Shown here: piece after piece, positions 48,970 to 57,835 of the stretch
Position numbering within the stretch: the stretch's first letter is position 1
How the letters are laid out: every line of letters begins with the position of its first letter
Origin: Bacteroides zoogleoformans
Lineage (GTDB): Bacteria; Bacteroidota; Bacteroidia; Bacteroidales; Bacteroidaceae
DNA: 64,000 bases
Assembly: GCF_002998435.1 (NCBI RefSeq)
Contig: NZ_CP027231.1
Span: 620,001 to 684,000, forward strand
Direction: 5' to 3'
The notes under the pieces: model-generated
What the model saw: the letters and a program-made list of their open reading frames with translations, nothing else
What the model was told of the DNA's origin: nothing
Databases searched by the model: none
Program-made: the position numbers and the translations under genes

Positions 48970-49012
48970 CGAGGACTTGCAAATGTTTTCCATAATGTTT
49001 TGCAAGTCCTCG
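48970..49012. terminator. 14-bp perfect hairpin downstream of rpiB
   Basis: CGAGGACTTGCAAA (48970-48983) and its exact complement (48999-49012) enclose a 15-nt loop. It is 65 bp after the rpiB stop, so it probably terminates the tkt-rpiB transcript, although no T run follows. Confidence 0.6.
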
Positions 49013-49267
49013 TCGTTACTCATGGTCACTTACCGTTATCGTTTTGTCTTTTCATTTCCCGGCATATATTTGTGCCACCGCACACTGCGAAACGTGCGGT
49101 TACATCTGTTCTTGCTTTTAAGTTTTAAACTGTAAGCATTTTGAGATACTCCTTTGTTTCGATGGTACTTTTTAAAGGTGACTCAAAGTTTGTTTTTGGA
49201 GGATTTATTTGTAACCTTGTCATTTGTTTCATTGAGGCCTGCCAATTTACAGTTCACACCGTACATC

Positions 49268-49344
49268 CTCCGCATCAGCTCCGTATCAACTCCGTATCAA
49301 CTCCGTATATCCTCCGCTTCTATAGATACGGAGTTGATACGGAG
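49268..49344 (-). repeat. Dispersed repeat, copy 2: iterons on both sides of the 19-nt core
   Basis: Read on the minus strand, the core TCTATAGAAGCGGAGGATA (49326-49308) has two inverted units on one side (starts 49327 and 49338). On the other side are four units at 11-bp steps (49301, 49290, 49279 and a degenerate one at 49268). The flanks form a perfect 19-bp inverted repeat (49290-49308 with 49326-49344). It is homologous to the element at 22500-22598. Confidence 0.9.
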
Positions 49345-49757
49345 AGGACACGGCTTTGATAAGGCCGAGGTATCAACAAGGGATTGAGCGCCTGTTTAAA
49401 TGTTTGCCCGCAACATCGGCATCATCCGAGCCAAAGCTGTTACGGCTCTCACTTGTGTGGTATATACAACATATTCAGATATGTGCAAATCAACAAATAC
49501 CGGCCGCAACTTATCGCCTCTTTGGGATAACTGTGTCACAACGTCAATAAATAAACTCAAATAAGTGGGTAAACGAACACTATAGCAATCCGGATCATAC
49601 AGACATCCAAATCTGTTTGAAGTATCAGCCAGTTTGCAAAACAGATTGTTAACACCACAAAGATATCGACCTTACAACAAACTGTATATATAAGATTCTT
49701 TGCGGAGAATTATGTCATAAAGTGAGGAAAACATTACCGAAATTCATGCAAATGATG

Positions 49758-49765
49758 TATATTTG
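49758..49765 (+). promoter_or_regulatory. Orphan -7 element (TATATTTG)
   Basis: A perfect TAnnTTTG 266 bp upstream of the NtrC-type gene. It would give either a long leader or a separate small RNA ending near the T run at about 49892. No -33 TTTG is present. Confidence 0.35.
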
Positions 49766-50030
49766 CAACGAAGAAGGCTACTTTCTCCTTACTCATTAGA
49801 GCCCATTTATTAGAGAGCTTAGTACACTCTAAAGATACAAATTATAATTGAACTTCGAGTCCGGAACAAGGCTAAAGTGAGGGGAGCGGTCTTCTTTTTT
49901 TATTATACAGGCATTAAAAACGCAGATATTTATCTAAATTTGAATGCTAACGCCAAGCGTCCGCCAAGACAGCTGCAAGCCGCCTTGGCGGTGCAAATTC
50001 ACATACTTTGCCCGCAATGAAAACAGACTC

Positions 50031-51392
50031 ATGACAAAGAAAAACGGAAACATCCTGATTGTCGATGATAATCGAGGCGTACTCACCGCCTTACAACTTC
50101 TGCTGAAGCCTCATTTTGAAGAAATCACCGCCCTTTCTTCACCCGTCACCCTGCCCGGTGCGTTGCGCGAAAAGAAGTGGCAGGTGGTGTTGCTCGACAT
50201 GAACTTTACTTCAGGCATCAACAGTGGCAATGAAGGTCTTTACTGGCTACACGAGATAAAAAAACAGTGCCCCGCCTTGCCGGTGGTTCTTTTCACGGCT
50301 TATGCCGACATTGACCTTGCCGTGAGGGGCATCAAAGAAGGCGCCGCCGACTTCATTGTGAAGCCTTGGGACAACCGGAAGCTGGTGGAAGCACTGCTGA
50401 ATGCCGCGTCCTCCCCGGAACAGAGACCTTCGGCAAACGGCAGGCACACGGGAAGCAAGGGCACCGCACCGGCCGACAGCCCCGGCATGTATTGGGGCAA
50501 CAGTGGCGCCATGCAGCAACTGCGCCGGATGGTGCAGAAAGTAGCTTCTACCGACGCCAACATTCTCATCACCGGCGAAAACGGCACCGGCAAAGAGATG
50601 CTGGCCCGCGAGATACACCGCCTCTCGACACGCAGCGACCAAGAGATGGTAAGCGTGGATATGGGTGCAATCACCGAAAGCCTTTTCGAGAGCGAACTAT
50701 TCGGCCATGTGAAAGGCTCTTTCACCGATGCCCATACTGACCGTCCCGGCAAGTTCGAAGCTGCCGGACACAGCACCCTTTTCCTCGACGAGATAGGCAA
50801 CCTGCCTTACCACCTGCAAGCCAAACTGTTGACGGCCATCCAGCGCCGCTGCATCGTACGCGTGGGCAGCAACATCCCCATTCCCATCGACATCCGACTG
50901 ATATGCGCCACCAACCGCAACCTCTCTGCCATGGTGGCCAAGGGGGAGTTCCGGGAAGACTTGCTATATCGCATCAACACGATACACCTTGAAATCCCTT
51001 CACTGCGCGAACGTCCCGAAGACATCCTTCCGCTGGCCGATCGTTTTATCCGGCGCTTCTGCAAACAGTATGACAAACCATCCCTCAGGCTGACGGACGA
51101 CGCCTGCGAAAAGCTGAGGCTACATCCTTGGTATGGCAATATCCGCGAGTTGGAGCATGTCATCGAAAAGGCTGTCATCATCTGCGACAATGAGCTTCTT
51201 CCGGCCGAAATGTTCCAGTTGACCCGGCGGATGGAGCAACCCGAAGCCGCAGCATCCACATTGGAAGAAATGGAGATGCAGATGATAAGAAAGACCCTCG
51301 GCACATGCAACGGAAATCTTTCTGCCGTGGCATCGCAGCTGGGCATCACGCGGCAGACGCTTTACAACAAAATGAAAAAGTACGGACTTTGA
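50031..51392 (+). CDS. NtrC-type response regulator (sigma-54 activator family)
   Basis: This 453-residue regulator has a receiver domain (ILIVDDNRG; phospho-acceptor Asp in VVLLDMNF). An AAA+ domain follows, with Walker A GENGTGKEM, the loop ESELFGHVKGSFTDAH and Walker B TLFLDEIGNL. A Fis-type HTH (NLSAVASQLGITRQTLYNKMKKYGL) ends the protein. The sigma-54-contact loop reads GSFTDA instead of GAFTGA. The start at 50031 is preferred over an in-frame ATG at 49944 because the receiver begins there. It is paired with the kinase gene 22 bp downstream. Confidence 0.92.
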   Translation: MTKKNGNILIVDDNRGVLTALQLLLKPHFEEITALSSPVTLPGALREKKWQVVLLDMNFTSGINSGNEGLYWLHEIKKQCPALPVVLFTAYADIDLAVRGIKEGAADFIVKPWDNRKLVEALLNAASSPEQRPSANGRHTGSKGTAPADSPGMYWGNSGAMQQLRRMVQKVASTDANILITGENGTGKEMLAREIHRLSTRSDQEMVSVDMGAITESLFESELFGHVKGSFTDAHTDRPGKFEAAGHSTLFLDEIGNLPYHLQAKLLTAIQRRCIVRVGSNIPIPIDIRLICATNRNLSAMVAKGEFREDLLYRINTIHLEIPSLRERPEDILPLADRFIRRFCKQYDKPSLRLTDDACEKLRLHPWYGNIRELEHVIEKAVIICDNELLPAEMFQLTRRMEQPEAAASTLEEMEMQMIRKTLGTCNGNLSAVASQLGITRQTLYNKMKKYGL

Positions 51393-51414
51393 AAAAGAAT
51401 TTGCCATACACCGC

Positions 51415-52776
51415 ATGAAATATAGAGATCCAAGACAATATTATTCGTTTCGTGTGACCGTCAGTACATTGACGGCACTCCTTGCGGGTGCAATGTGGAC
51501 GTTTGTCTTTGTTGACTCTCCGAGTCTGACAGGGCTGCACGTCCCATTGTTCGGGGCCGTTCTGGTCAGCGCGCTTCTTCCCGCAACCATCCATTGGCAG
51601 AGGAAATTGTATCGCCGTCACGTACAGAAGGTGCTTTTCATGCTCGATGCCATCGAGAACAACGACAATGCCGTTCACTTTCCTGAAAAAGAAGTACCGG
51701 CAGAGACGCAACTCGTAAACCATGCCCTGAACCGAGTGACCCGCATGCTTTATAACGTAAAAAGCGAAACCGCCCAACAGGAGAAATACCATGAACTGAT
51801 TCTCGACTGTGTAAATACCGGTATCTTGGTCTTAAACGACCAAGGCGCCATCTATCAGAAGAACAGTGAAGCCCTGCGGTTGCTGGGGCTCGACATCTTT
51901 ACCCACATCAGCCAGTTGAACCGCATCGATGAGCAACTGTGCTCCCGGCTTGCCAACAGCCGTCCCGGCGAAAAACAGCAAGTGACATTCCACAACGAGC
52001 GGGGAAGCGTGAACATATCCATCCGCGTCAGCGACATCAGCGTGCGCAACGAGCACCTGCGCATCCTTGCCCTCAACGACATCAACAGCGAGCTGGACGA
52101 AAAGGAAATAGATTCGTGGAGCAGGCTCACCCGTGTGCTGACACACGAAATAATGAATGCCGTGACCCCGATAACCTCACTGAGCGACACCCTTCTGGAA
52201 CTGACCGAAGGGCAAGCCTCGCATGACGAGATCAGGGACGGACTGCAAACCATCAGCAGTACGGGCAAGGGTCTGCTGTCTTTTGTAGAGTCGTACCGAA
52301 AGTTCACGCGCATCCCTACCCCCGAACCCTCTTTGTTCTACCTCAAGAGCTTCATCGAACGCATGGTAGAGCTTGCCCGCCATCAGCATCCCGATGCCCG
52401 AGTGATATTTCACACCGACATCGTGCCGGACGACCTCATTCTGCATGCCGACGAGCACCTGATATCGCAAGTGGTCATCAACCTGTTGAAAAACGCCATA
52501 CAAGCCATCGGGTCGGACAACGACACGGACAAAGAAGGACGCATCGACATCCGCGCCTACAGCAATGAAGTGGAGGAAATACTGATAGAGATATCGAACA
52601 ACGGTCCTGCCATCCCCGATGCCATCGCCGAACATATCTTCATACCGTTTTTCACCACAAAAGAGGATGGGAACGGCATAGGTTTGAGCATTTCGCGGCA
52701 AATCATGCGGTTGTCGGGCGGCAACCTTTCATTGCTACCCGGCAAAAAGACCACTTTTTCGCTAAAGTTCAATTGA
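51415..52776 (+). CDS. Membrane sensor histidine kinase, partner of NtrC-type regulator
   Basis: This 453-residue kinase has two N-terminal membrane helices (about 11-31 and 41-58) with almost no periplasmic loop. A PAS-like segment (ILDCVNTGILVLNDQGAIYQKN) follows, then the phospho-acceptor His in LTHEIMNAVTPI and the ATPase domain with N box NLLKNAIQAIG and G box EDGNGIGLSIS. With so small an external region it probably senses a membrane or cytoplasmic signal. It forms an operon with the regulator. Confidence 0.92.
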   Translation: MKYRDPRQYYSFRVTVSTLTALLAGAMWTFVFVDSPSLTGLHVPLFGAVLVSALLPATIHWQRKLYRRHVQKVLFMLDAIENNDNAVHFPEKEVPAETQLVNHALNRVTRMLYNVKSETAQQEKYHELILDCVNTGILVLNDQGAIYQKNSEALRLLGLDIFTHISQLNRIDEQLCSRLANSRPGEKQQVTFHNERGSVNISIRVSDISVRNEHLRILALNDINSELDEKEIDSWSRLTRVLTHEIMNAVTPITSLSDTLLELTEGQASHDEIRDGLQTISSTGKGLLSFVESYRKFTRIPTPEPSLFYLKSFIERMVELARHQHPDARVIFHTDIVPDDLILHADEHLISQVVINLLKNAIQAIGSDNDTDKEGRIDIRAYSNEVEEILIEISNNGPAIPDAIAEHIFIPFFTTKEDGNGIGLSISRQIMRLSGGNLSLLPGKKTTFSLKFN

Positions 52777-52861
52777 ACCTTTTTCAGAAGATGTTTGTTT
52801 GACACATAGCGATTTATGTACAGATATTTATCACAACTTTAACCCCAATAATACTCCGATT

Positions 52862-54325
52862 ATGTTATTCACGGCAGGCAACATTCTACTTGTAGGTTCC
52901 GTCCTACTCTTCGTCAGTATCATCGTAGGCAAGACCGGCTACCGTTTCGGTGTTCCCGCCTTATTGCTTTTTCTCGTCGTCGGCATGCTGTTCGGCAGCG
53001 ACGGATTGGGTTTGCAGTTTCACAATGCCGAAGAAGCGCAATTCATCGGCATGGCGGCTCTCAACATCATCCTGTTCACCGGCGGTATGGACACCAAATT
53101 CTCCGACATAAAGCCGATTCTGGCCCCCGGCATCACCTTATCCACCTTGGGGGTATTGCTCACGGCCTTATTCACCGGTCTTTTTATCCGGTGGCTGTCG
53201 GGCACGGACTGGAGCAACATTCAATTTCCGCTCACCACTTCTCTTTTGCTTGCCGCCACGATGTCGTCTACCGATTCGGCTTCCGTATTTGCCATTCTGC
53301 GTTCCCAAAAGATGAACCTGAAACATAATCTGCGCCCGATGCTGGAGTTGGAAAGCGGCAGCAACGACCCCATGGCCTACATGCTCACCATCGTACTAAT
53401 TCAGTTTATCACTTCGTCCGCAGTCGGAGTTCCCCAGATAATAATCTCGTTTGCCGTACAATTCATCGTGGGCGCCGCCATCGGCTACTTCCTCGGAAAG
53501 CTTGCCGTGATAATGCTGAACCGTTTGAACATAGACAACCAGGCCCTCTACCCCATCCTGCTGCTTTCTTTCGTCTTCTTTATCTTCTCCATCACCGACC
53601 TGCTGAAAGGCAACGGCTACCTGGCCGTCTACATAGCCGGCATGATGGTAGGTAACAACAAAATCATGTATCGGAAGGAAATCTATACGGTGATGGACGG
53701 CCTGACATGGCTTGTTCAAATCATCATGTTCCTTTGCCTCGGCCTGCTTGTCAACCCCCATGAGATGCTGGAAGTTGCTCCCATTGCATTGCTCATCGGC
53801 ATCTTCATGATCATCATCGGCCGTCCTTTGAGCGTTTTCCTCTGCCTGCTTCCTTTCGGCAAGAAAATAACGCTGAAGTCGCGCCTGTTCCTATCGTGGG
53901 TAGGGCTACGCGGTGCGGTTCCCATCATCTTCGCCACCTATCCCGTAGTGGCCGAAGTGCCCGGCGCATCCGCCATCTTCAACATTGTATTCTTCATAAC
54001 GATTGTCTCTCTGCTCGTTCAAGGCACCACCATTTCCCGAGTAGCCCGCCTGCTGGGCCTCTCCACCCCCTTGGAAAAAACCGGTAATGAGTTCGGAATA
54101 GAGCTGCCCGAAGAGATAGATTCCAACTTGCACGATATGACCATCACGCAAGAAATACTGGACAAAGCCGACACCCTGAAGGATATGAACCTGCCTAAAG
54201 GAACATTGGTGATGATCGTAAAACGAGGTGATGAGTACCTCATCCCCAACGGCACACTGAAACTGCATCTCGGCGACAAGCTTCTGCTGATTTCGGAAAA
54301 AGGAGAGAAAGAAACTTTCGCTTGA
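52862..54325 (+). CDS. CPA1-type K+/H+ antiporter with C-terminal RCK_C domain
   Basis: This 488-residue transporter has about 12 membrane segments. The CPA family stretches GMDTKFSDIKPILAPG and MSSTDSASVFAILRSQKMNLK are visible. A soluble C-terminal TrkA-C/RCK_C domain (about 405-488; ending NLPKGTLVMIVKRGDEYLIPNGTLKLHLGDKLLLIS) follows, as in CvrA/NhaP2 proteins that exchange K+ for H+. The start at 52862 begins at the first helix; an ATG at 52799 would add a hydrophilic extension. Confidence 0.9.
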   Translation: MLFTAGNILLVGSVLLFVSIIVGKTGYRFGVPALLLFLVVGMLFGSDGLGLQFHNAEEAQFIGMAALNIILFTGGMDTKFSDIKPILAPGITLSTLGVLLTALFTGLFIRWLSGTDWSNIQFPLTTSLLLAATMSSTDSASVFAILRSQKMNLKHNLRPMLELESGSNDPMAYMLTIVLIQFITSSAVGVPQIIISFAVQFIVGAAIGYFLGKLAVIMLNRLNIDNQALYPILLLSFVFFIFSITDLLKGNGYLAVYIAGMMVGNNKIMYRKEIYTVMDGLTWLVQIIMFLCLGLLVNPHEMLEVAPIALLIGIFMIIIGRPLSVFLCLLPFGKKITLKSRLFLSWVGLRGAVPIIFATYPVVAEVPGASAIFNIVFFITIVSLLVQGTTISRVARLLGLSTPLEKTGNEFGIELPEEIDSNLHDMTITQEILDKADTLKDMNLPKGTLVMIVKRGDEYLIPNGTLKLHLGDKLLLISEKGEKETFA

Positions 54326-54411
54326 TTTACGCCACAACCGAATATATTGAAACATTCAAAACAAAAGAAGCAGCATCCGGCTAAAATGTCCACTAAAAAA
54401 GGTTACAGGGC

Positions 54412-54442
54412 TTGCATGGCATTGCTATAAGTTCTATCTTTG
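54412..54442 (+). promoter_or_regulatory. Promoter of acyl-CoA synthetase gene
   Basis: TTGC (54412-54415), 19 nt, then TATCTTTG (54435-54442), a perfect -7 element, 31 bp before the ATG at 54474. Confidence 0.65.
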
Positions 54443-54473
54443 CGCAGTTTTAACTAAAGTGTGCATATTGCGA

Positions 54474-56159
54474 ATGGAACAAGAACGCGGGTTCATTGAT
54501 TATATAGAACAAAGCATTATAAACAACTGGGATAACAACGCCCTGACAGACTACCAAGGAATCACGCTGCAATATAAAGACGTAGCAAGAAAAATAGCAA
54601 AATTTCATATTGTACTGGAAAGTGCCGGCATACGGCCGGGCGACAAGATTGCCGTTTGCGGACGCAACAGCGCACATTGGGCGGTGACTTTTCTGGCTAC
54701 GGTTACTTACGGTGCCGTCATTGTGCCCATCCTGCACGAATTCAAGGCCGACAATATCCATAATATCGTCAACCACTCCGAAGCCAAACTGCTGTTCGTG
54801 GGAGACCAAGTATGGGAGAATCTCAACGAGGAGGCAATGCCCTTGCTTGTGGGCATCGCATTATTGACAGACTTCAACCTCACGGTTTGCCGCAGCGAAC
54901 GATTAAGAGAGGCTTCCGAACATCGCAATGCCATATACGGAAGACGCTTCCCAAAAAACTTCAGACCCGAGCATGTGAATTACCGCAAAGAGCGGTCATC
55001 CGAAGAGCTGGCCGTCATCAACTACACTTCGGGCACAACGGGCTATTCCAAAGGAGTGATGCTCCCCTACCGCAGCCTTTGGTCCAACCTGGCCTATTGC
55101 CACGAGATGCTGCCTGTGCGCCCCGGAGACCGCATGGTGTCCATGTTGCCTTTAGGGCATGTCTTCGGCATGGTATATGACTTCCTGTACGGCTTCTCGG
55201 CCGGTGCGCACCTGTTTTTCCTCACCCGCATGCCGTCGCCCAAAATCATAGCCCAATCGTTCTCGGAAATCAGGCCACGCGTCATATCGTGCGTGCCGCT
55301 CATTGTGGAGAAGATTATCAAAAAGAACATTCTGCCACGTGTGGACAATAAGATAGGCAAATTGTTGCTGCACGTACCCATCATCAACGACAAGATAAAA
55401 GCTTCCGCCCGCAAAGAGGCCATGGAAATATTCGGAGGTGATTTTGACGAAATCATTGTGGGTGGCGCCCCGTTCAATGCCGATGTAGAGCGCTTCCTCA
55501 AGCAAATAGGATTCCCCTACACCATTGCATACGGCATGACGGAATGCGGCCCCATCATCAGCTCGAGCCGCTGGGACACGCTGAAGCTTGCCTCGTGCGG
55601 TAAAGCCGCCAGCCGCATGGAAGTCAGGATAGACTCTCCTGACCCTGCAAACACTGCCGGTGAAATTATTTGCAAAGGCACCAACCTGATGTTGGGCTAC
55701 TACAAAAACGCCGAAGCGACTTCGCAAATCATCGACATAAACGGATGGCTGCACACGGGCGACCTTGCAACAATGGATGCCGAAGGATACATCACCGTAA
55801 GGGGGCGCAGCAAAAACATGCTTCTCACCTCCAGCGGACAGAATATCTATCCTGAAGAAATCGAAAGCAAACTGAACAACATGCCCTATGTGGCGGAATC
55901 GCTCATCGTACTTCAGAAGGAAAAGCTGGTGGCACTTATCTATCCGGACTTTGACGATGCTTTTGCGCACGACATGAAACAAGCGGACATTGAAAAGGTG
56001 ATGGAAGACAACCGTCGTGAGCTGAACCTCCAACTGCCTGCCTACTGCCAGATAACAAAAGTCAAGATACACTTTGAGGAATTTGAAAAGACTGCCAAGA
56101 AAAGCATCAAGCGGTTTATGTATCAAGAAGCAGACAAACCGGTTCAACAAGAGGGGTAG
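54474..56159 (+). CDS. Long-chain fatty acid-CoA ligase (AMP-forming)
   Basis: This 561-residue adenylate-forming enzyme has the P loop INYTSGTTGYSKGVMLP, the YGMTECGP motif, HTGDLATMDAEGYITVRGRSKN and the C-terminal catalytic Lys region (FEKTAKKSIKRF). It resembles FadD-type long-chain acyl-CoA synthetases more than MenE. It has its own promoter upstream of the men operon, so a link to menaquinone synthesis is not implied. The start at 54474 is preferred over 54459 by family alignment. Confidence 0.87.
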   Translation: MEQERGFIDYIEQSIINNWDNNALTDYQGITLQYKDVARKIAKFHIVLESAGIRPGDKIAVCGRNSAHWAVTFLATVTYGAVIVPILHEFKADNIHNIVNHSEAKLLFVGDQVWENLNEEAMPLLVGIALLTDFNLTVCRSERLREASEHRNAIYGRRFPKNFRPEHVNYRKERSSEELAVINYTSGTTGYSKGVMLPYRSLWSNLAYCHEMLPVRPGDRMVSMLPLGHVFGMVYDFLYGFSAGAHLFFLTRMPSPKIIAQSFSEIRPRVISCVPLIVEKIIKKNILPRVDNKIGKLLLHVPIINDKIKASARKEAMEIFGGDFDEIIVGGAPFNADVERFLKQIGFPYTIAYGMTECGPIISSSRWDTLKLASCGKAASRMEVRIDSPDPANTAGEIICKGTNLMLGYYKNAEATSQIIDINGWLHTGDLATMDAEGYITVRGRSKNMLLTSSGQNIYPEEIESKLNNMPYVAESLIVLQKEKLVALIYPDFDDAFAHDMKQADIEKVMEDNRRELNLQLPAYCQITKVKIHFEEFEKTAKKSIKRFMYQEADKPVQQEG

Positions 56160-56217
56160 AAACAGGAACATCTTCTCACGCTACGCATAGGAAGGAAAGA
56201 TTTTATCTACGCAGGCT

Positions 56218-56247
56218 TTTGCCCGTCCGTTCAATTTCCTAACTTTG
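56218..56247 (+). promoter_or_regulatory. Promoter of men operon
   Basis: TTTG (56218-56221), 18 nt, then TAACTTTG (56240-56247), a perfect TAnnTTTG, 25 bp before the first men operon start codon. Confidence 0.65.
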
Positions 56248-56272
56248 TAATCTAAATCAAAATCAGGCAACC

Positions 56273-56710
56273 ATGAATGATAAACCGTCGGTATGTACCA
56301 CCGAAATCTCGCTTGAGCAATGGAACGAGCAGGCAAGCCACTCATTGATGGGCAATTTGGGCATTCGATATACCTACGCCGATGAAACCCGCATAGAAGC
56401 CACAATGCCCGTAGACCACCGCACGCGTCAGCCTTTCGGGATGTTGCACGGAGGAGCCACCCTTGCGCTGGCCGAGACGATTGCCGGACTGGGCTCCACG
56501 ATACTTTGTCAACCGGACGAGGTTGCCGCAGGGATGCAGGTCAGTGGAAATCACATCTCTTCGGCACGTGAAGGAGACACTGTGCGTGCCGTGGGAACAA
56601 TCATACATAAGGGGCGTTCGTCTCACGTGTGGAATGTGGACGTCTTTACTTCAACCGGCAAGCTGGTATCTTCCGTACGGGTGGTGAACAGTATCATGAA
56701 AAAGAGATGA
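56273..56710 (+). CDS. menI: Hotdog thioesterase, probable DHNA-CoA hydrolase
   Basis: This 145-residue hotdog-fold protein of the PaaI type has the active-site helix GMLHGGATLALAETIAGLGS, with catalytic Glu. As first gene of the men operon, overlapping menF by 4 bp, it most likely removes CoA from 1,4-dihydroxy-2-naphthoyl-CoA. The family alone would allow other acyl-CoA substrates. Confidence 0.85.
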   Translation: MNDKPSVCTTEISLEQWNEQASHSLMGNLGIRYTYADETRIEATMPVDHRTRQPFGMLHGGATLALAETIAGLGSTILCQPDEVAAGMQVSGNHISSAREGDTVRAVGTIIHKGRSSHVWNVDVFTSTGKLVSSVRVVNSIMKKR

Positions 56711-57813
56711 TTGACAAAGAAACTAATAAATTGCAAGCTGTCGATGCACTTATTGAGCGTAAACAGCCGTTCGCCGTCTTCCGCCTTCCGGAAGAGACTG
56801 TTCCCCGTCTGCTGACGCAGGAGGAAGGAACAGTGCGCCTGATATACGATTTGAAGGACTTGAATGGACAGAAAGGATTTGTCATCGCTCCGTTCCATGT
56901 CAGTGAGACATGTCCGATTGTGTTAATACGCCCCGACCGGCAAGAAGCATTGCCTGACGAAGATCGGAAAGAAAGCAAGGAAAGAGTGCTGGAAATGCAA
57001 AGACAAGAAAGGTTTCAGACTTCGCCCACAGAGGAATATACAGCCTGCTTTCAGTCTTTCATCGGTGCTTTGTGGCATAGGAGGTTCGACAAATTAGTAC
57101 TTTCGAGGCACTTCACTATTGAAAGTCCACCGGGCTTCTCCCCCTCATCGGCTTTTCAGGCTGCTTGCAGGCAATACGTCCATTCATACATCTATTTATG
57201 CTATACTCCACAGACCGGCATATGGTTGGGAAGCACCCCGGAAATCATTTTATCGGGCGAAAGAAATGAATGGAACACGGTTGCCCTGGCGGGTACGCAA
57301 CCTCTGCAAGACGACAAATTGCCACAGACATGGGATGAGAAAAACAAGAAGGAACAGGAGTATGTCACCTCTTACATTCGTCGGCAGTTCCGTTCATTGA
57401 ATATCCGGTTTACGGAAAACGGCCCTTACCCCGTCTATGCCGGCACATTGTCGCATCTGAAAACGGATTTCGGGTTTTCTTTAAAAGACAACAAAGGATT
57501 GGGCGATTTGTTGAAAGTGTTGCACCCCACGCCTGCCATATGCGGATTGCCGAAAGAAGAGGCTTATCGGTTCATTTTGGAAAACGAAGGATATGACCGC
57601 CGCTACTATTCCGGTTTCATCGGTTGGCTGAATCCCGACGGTAAGACCGATCTATATGTGAATCTACGCTGCATGCATATCGAAGACGAGCAACTGACCC
57701 TGTATGCAGGCGGCGGACTGCTGGCTTCTTCAGAATTGAACGACGAATGGATAGAGACGGAAAAGAAGATGCAAACCATGAAACGGCTCACAGTGATGCC
57801 TCTTAATTCATAA
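56707..57813 (+). CDS. menF: Isochorismate synthase
   Basis: This 368-residue chorismate-using enzyme has the conserved [42 protein letters not shown] and [21 protein letters not shown] motifs. It converts chorismate to isochorismate, the first committed step. The start (ATGA overlap with menI) is preferred over an upstream in-frame ATG at 56629 that would run through menI. Confidence 0.93.
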   Translation: MIDKETNKLQAVDALIERKQPFAVFRLPEETVPRLLTQEEGTVRLIYDLKDLNGQKGFVIAPFHVSETCPIVLIRPDRQEALPDEDRKESKERVLEMQRQERFQTSPTEEYTACFQSFIGALWHRRFDKLVLSRHFTIESPPGFSPSSAFQAACRQYVHSYIYLCYTPQTGIWLGSTPEIILSGERNEWNTVALAGTQPLQDDKLPQTWDEKNKKEQEYVTSYIRRQFRSLNIRFTENGPYPVYAGTLSHLKTDFGFSLKDNKGLGDLLKVLHPTPAICGLPKEEAYRFILENEGYDRRYYSGFIGWLNPDGKTDLYVNLRCMHIEDEQLTLYAGGGLLASSELNDEWIETEKKMQTMKRLTVMPLNS

Positions 57814-57835
57814 ACGACTAATCATTATCATCATC

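Larger units (their letters stand above)
48906..50030. other. Long intergenic region with hairpins, iteron repeat and an orphan promoter
   Basis: This 1.1-kb stretch between rpiB and the NtrC-type gene has no credible protein gene. It holds a hairpin (48970-49012), the second dispersed iteron repeat (49268-49344), a 9-bp hairpin (49610-49618 with 49639-49647) and a -7 box (49758-49765) whose transcript would run 250 nt or more before the next start codon. A T-rich run lies near 49892-49898. Confidence 0.6.

Noticed and set aside
49141..49387. Short open frames over the second iteron element
   Set aside because: They encode the same iteron-derived peptide and have no promoter or family similarity.
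49565..49578. GTGGGTAAACGAAC, resembling the HTCS operator core
   Set aside because: Only a single half-site with two mismatches, no copy 21 bp away and no arabinan gene nearby.
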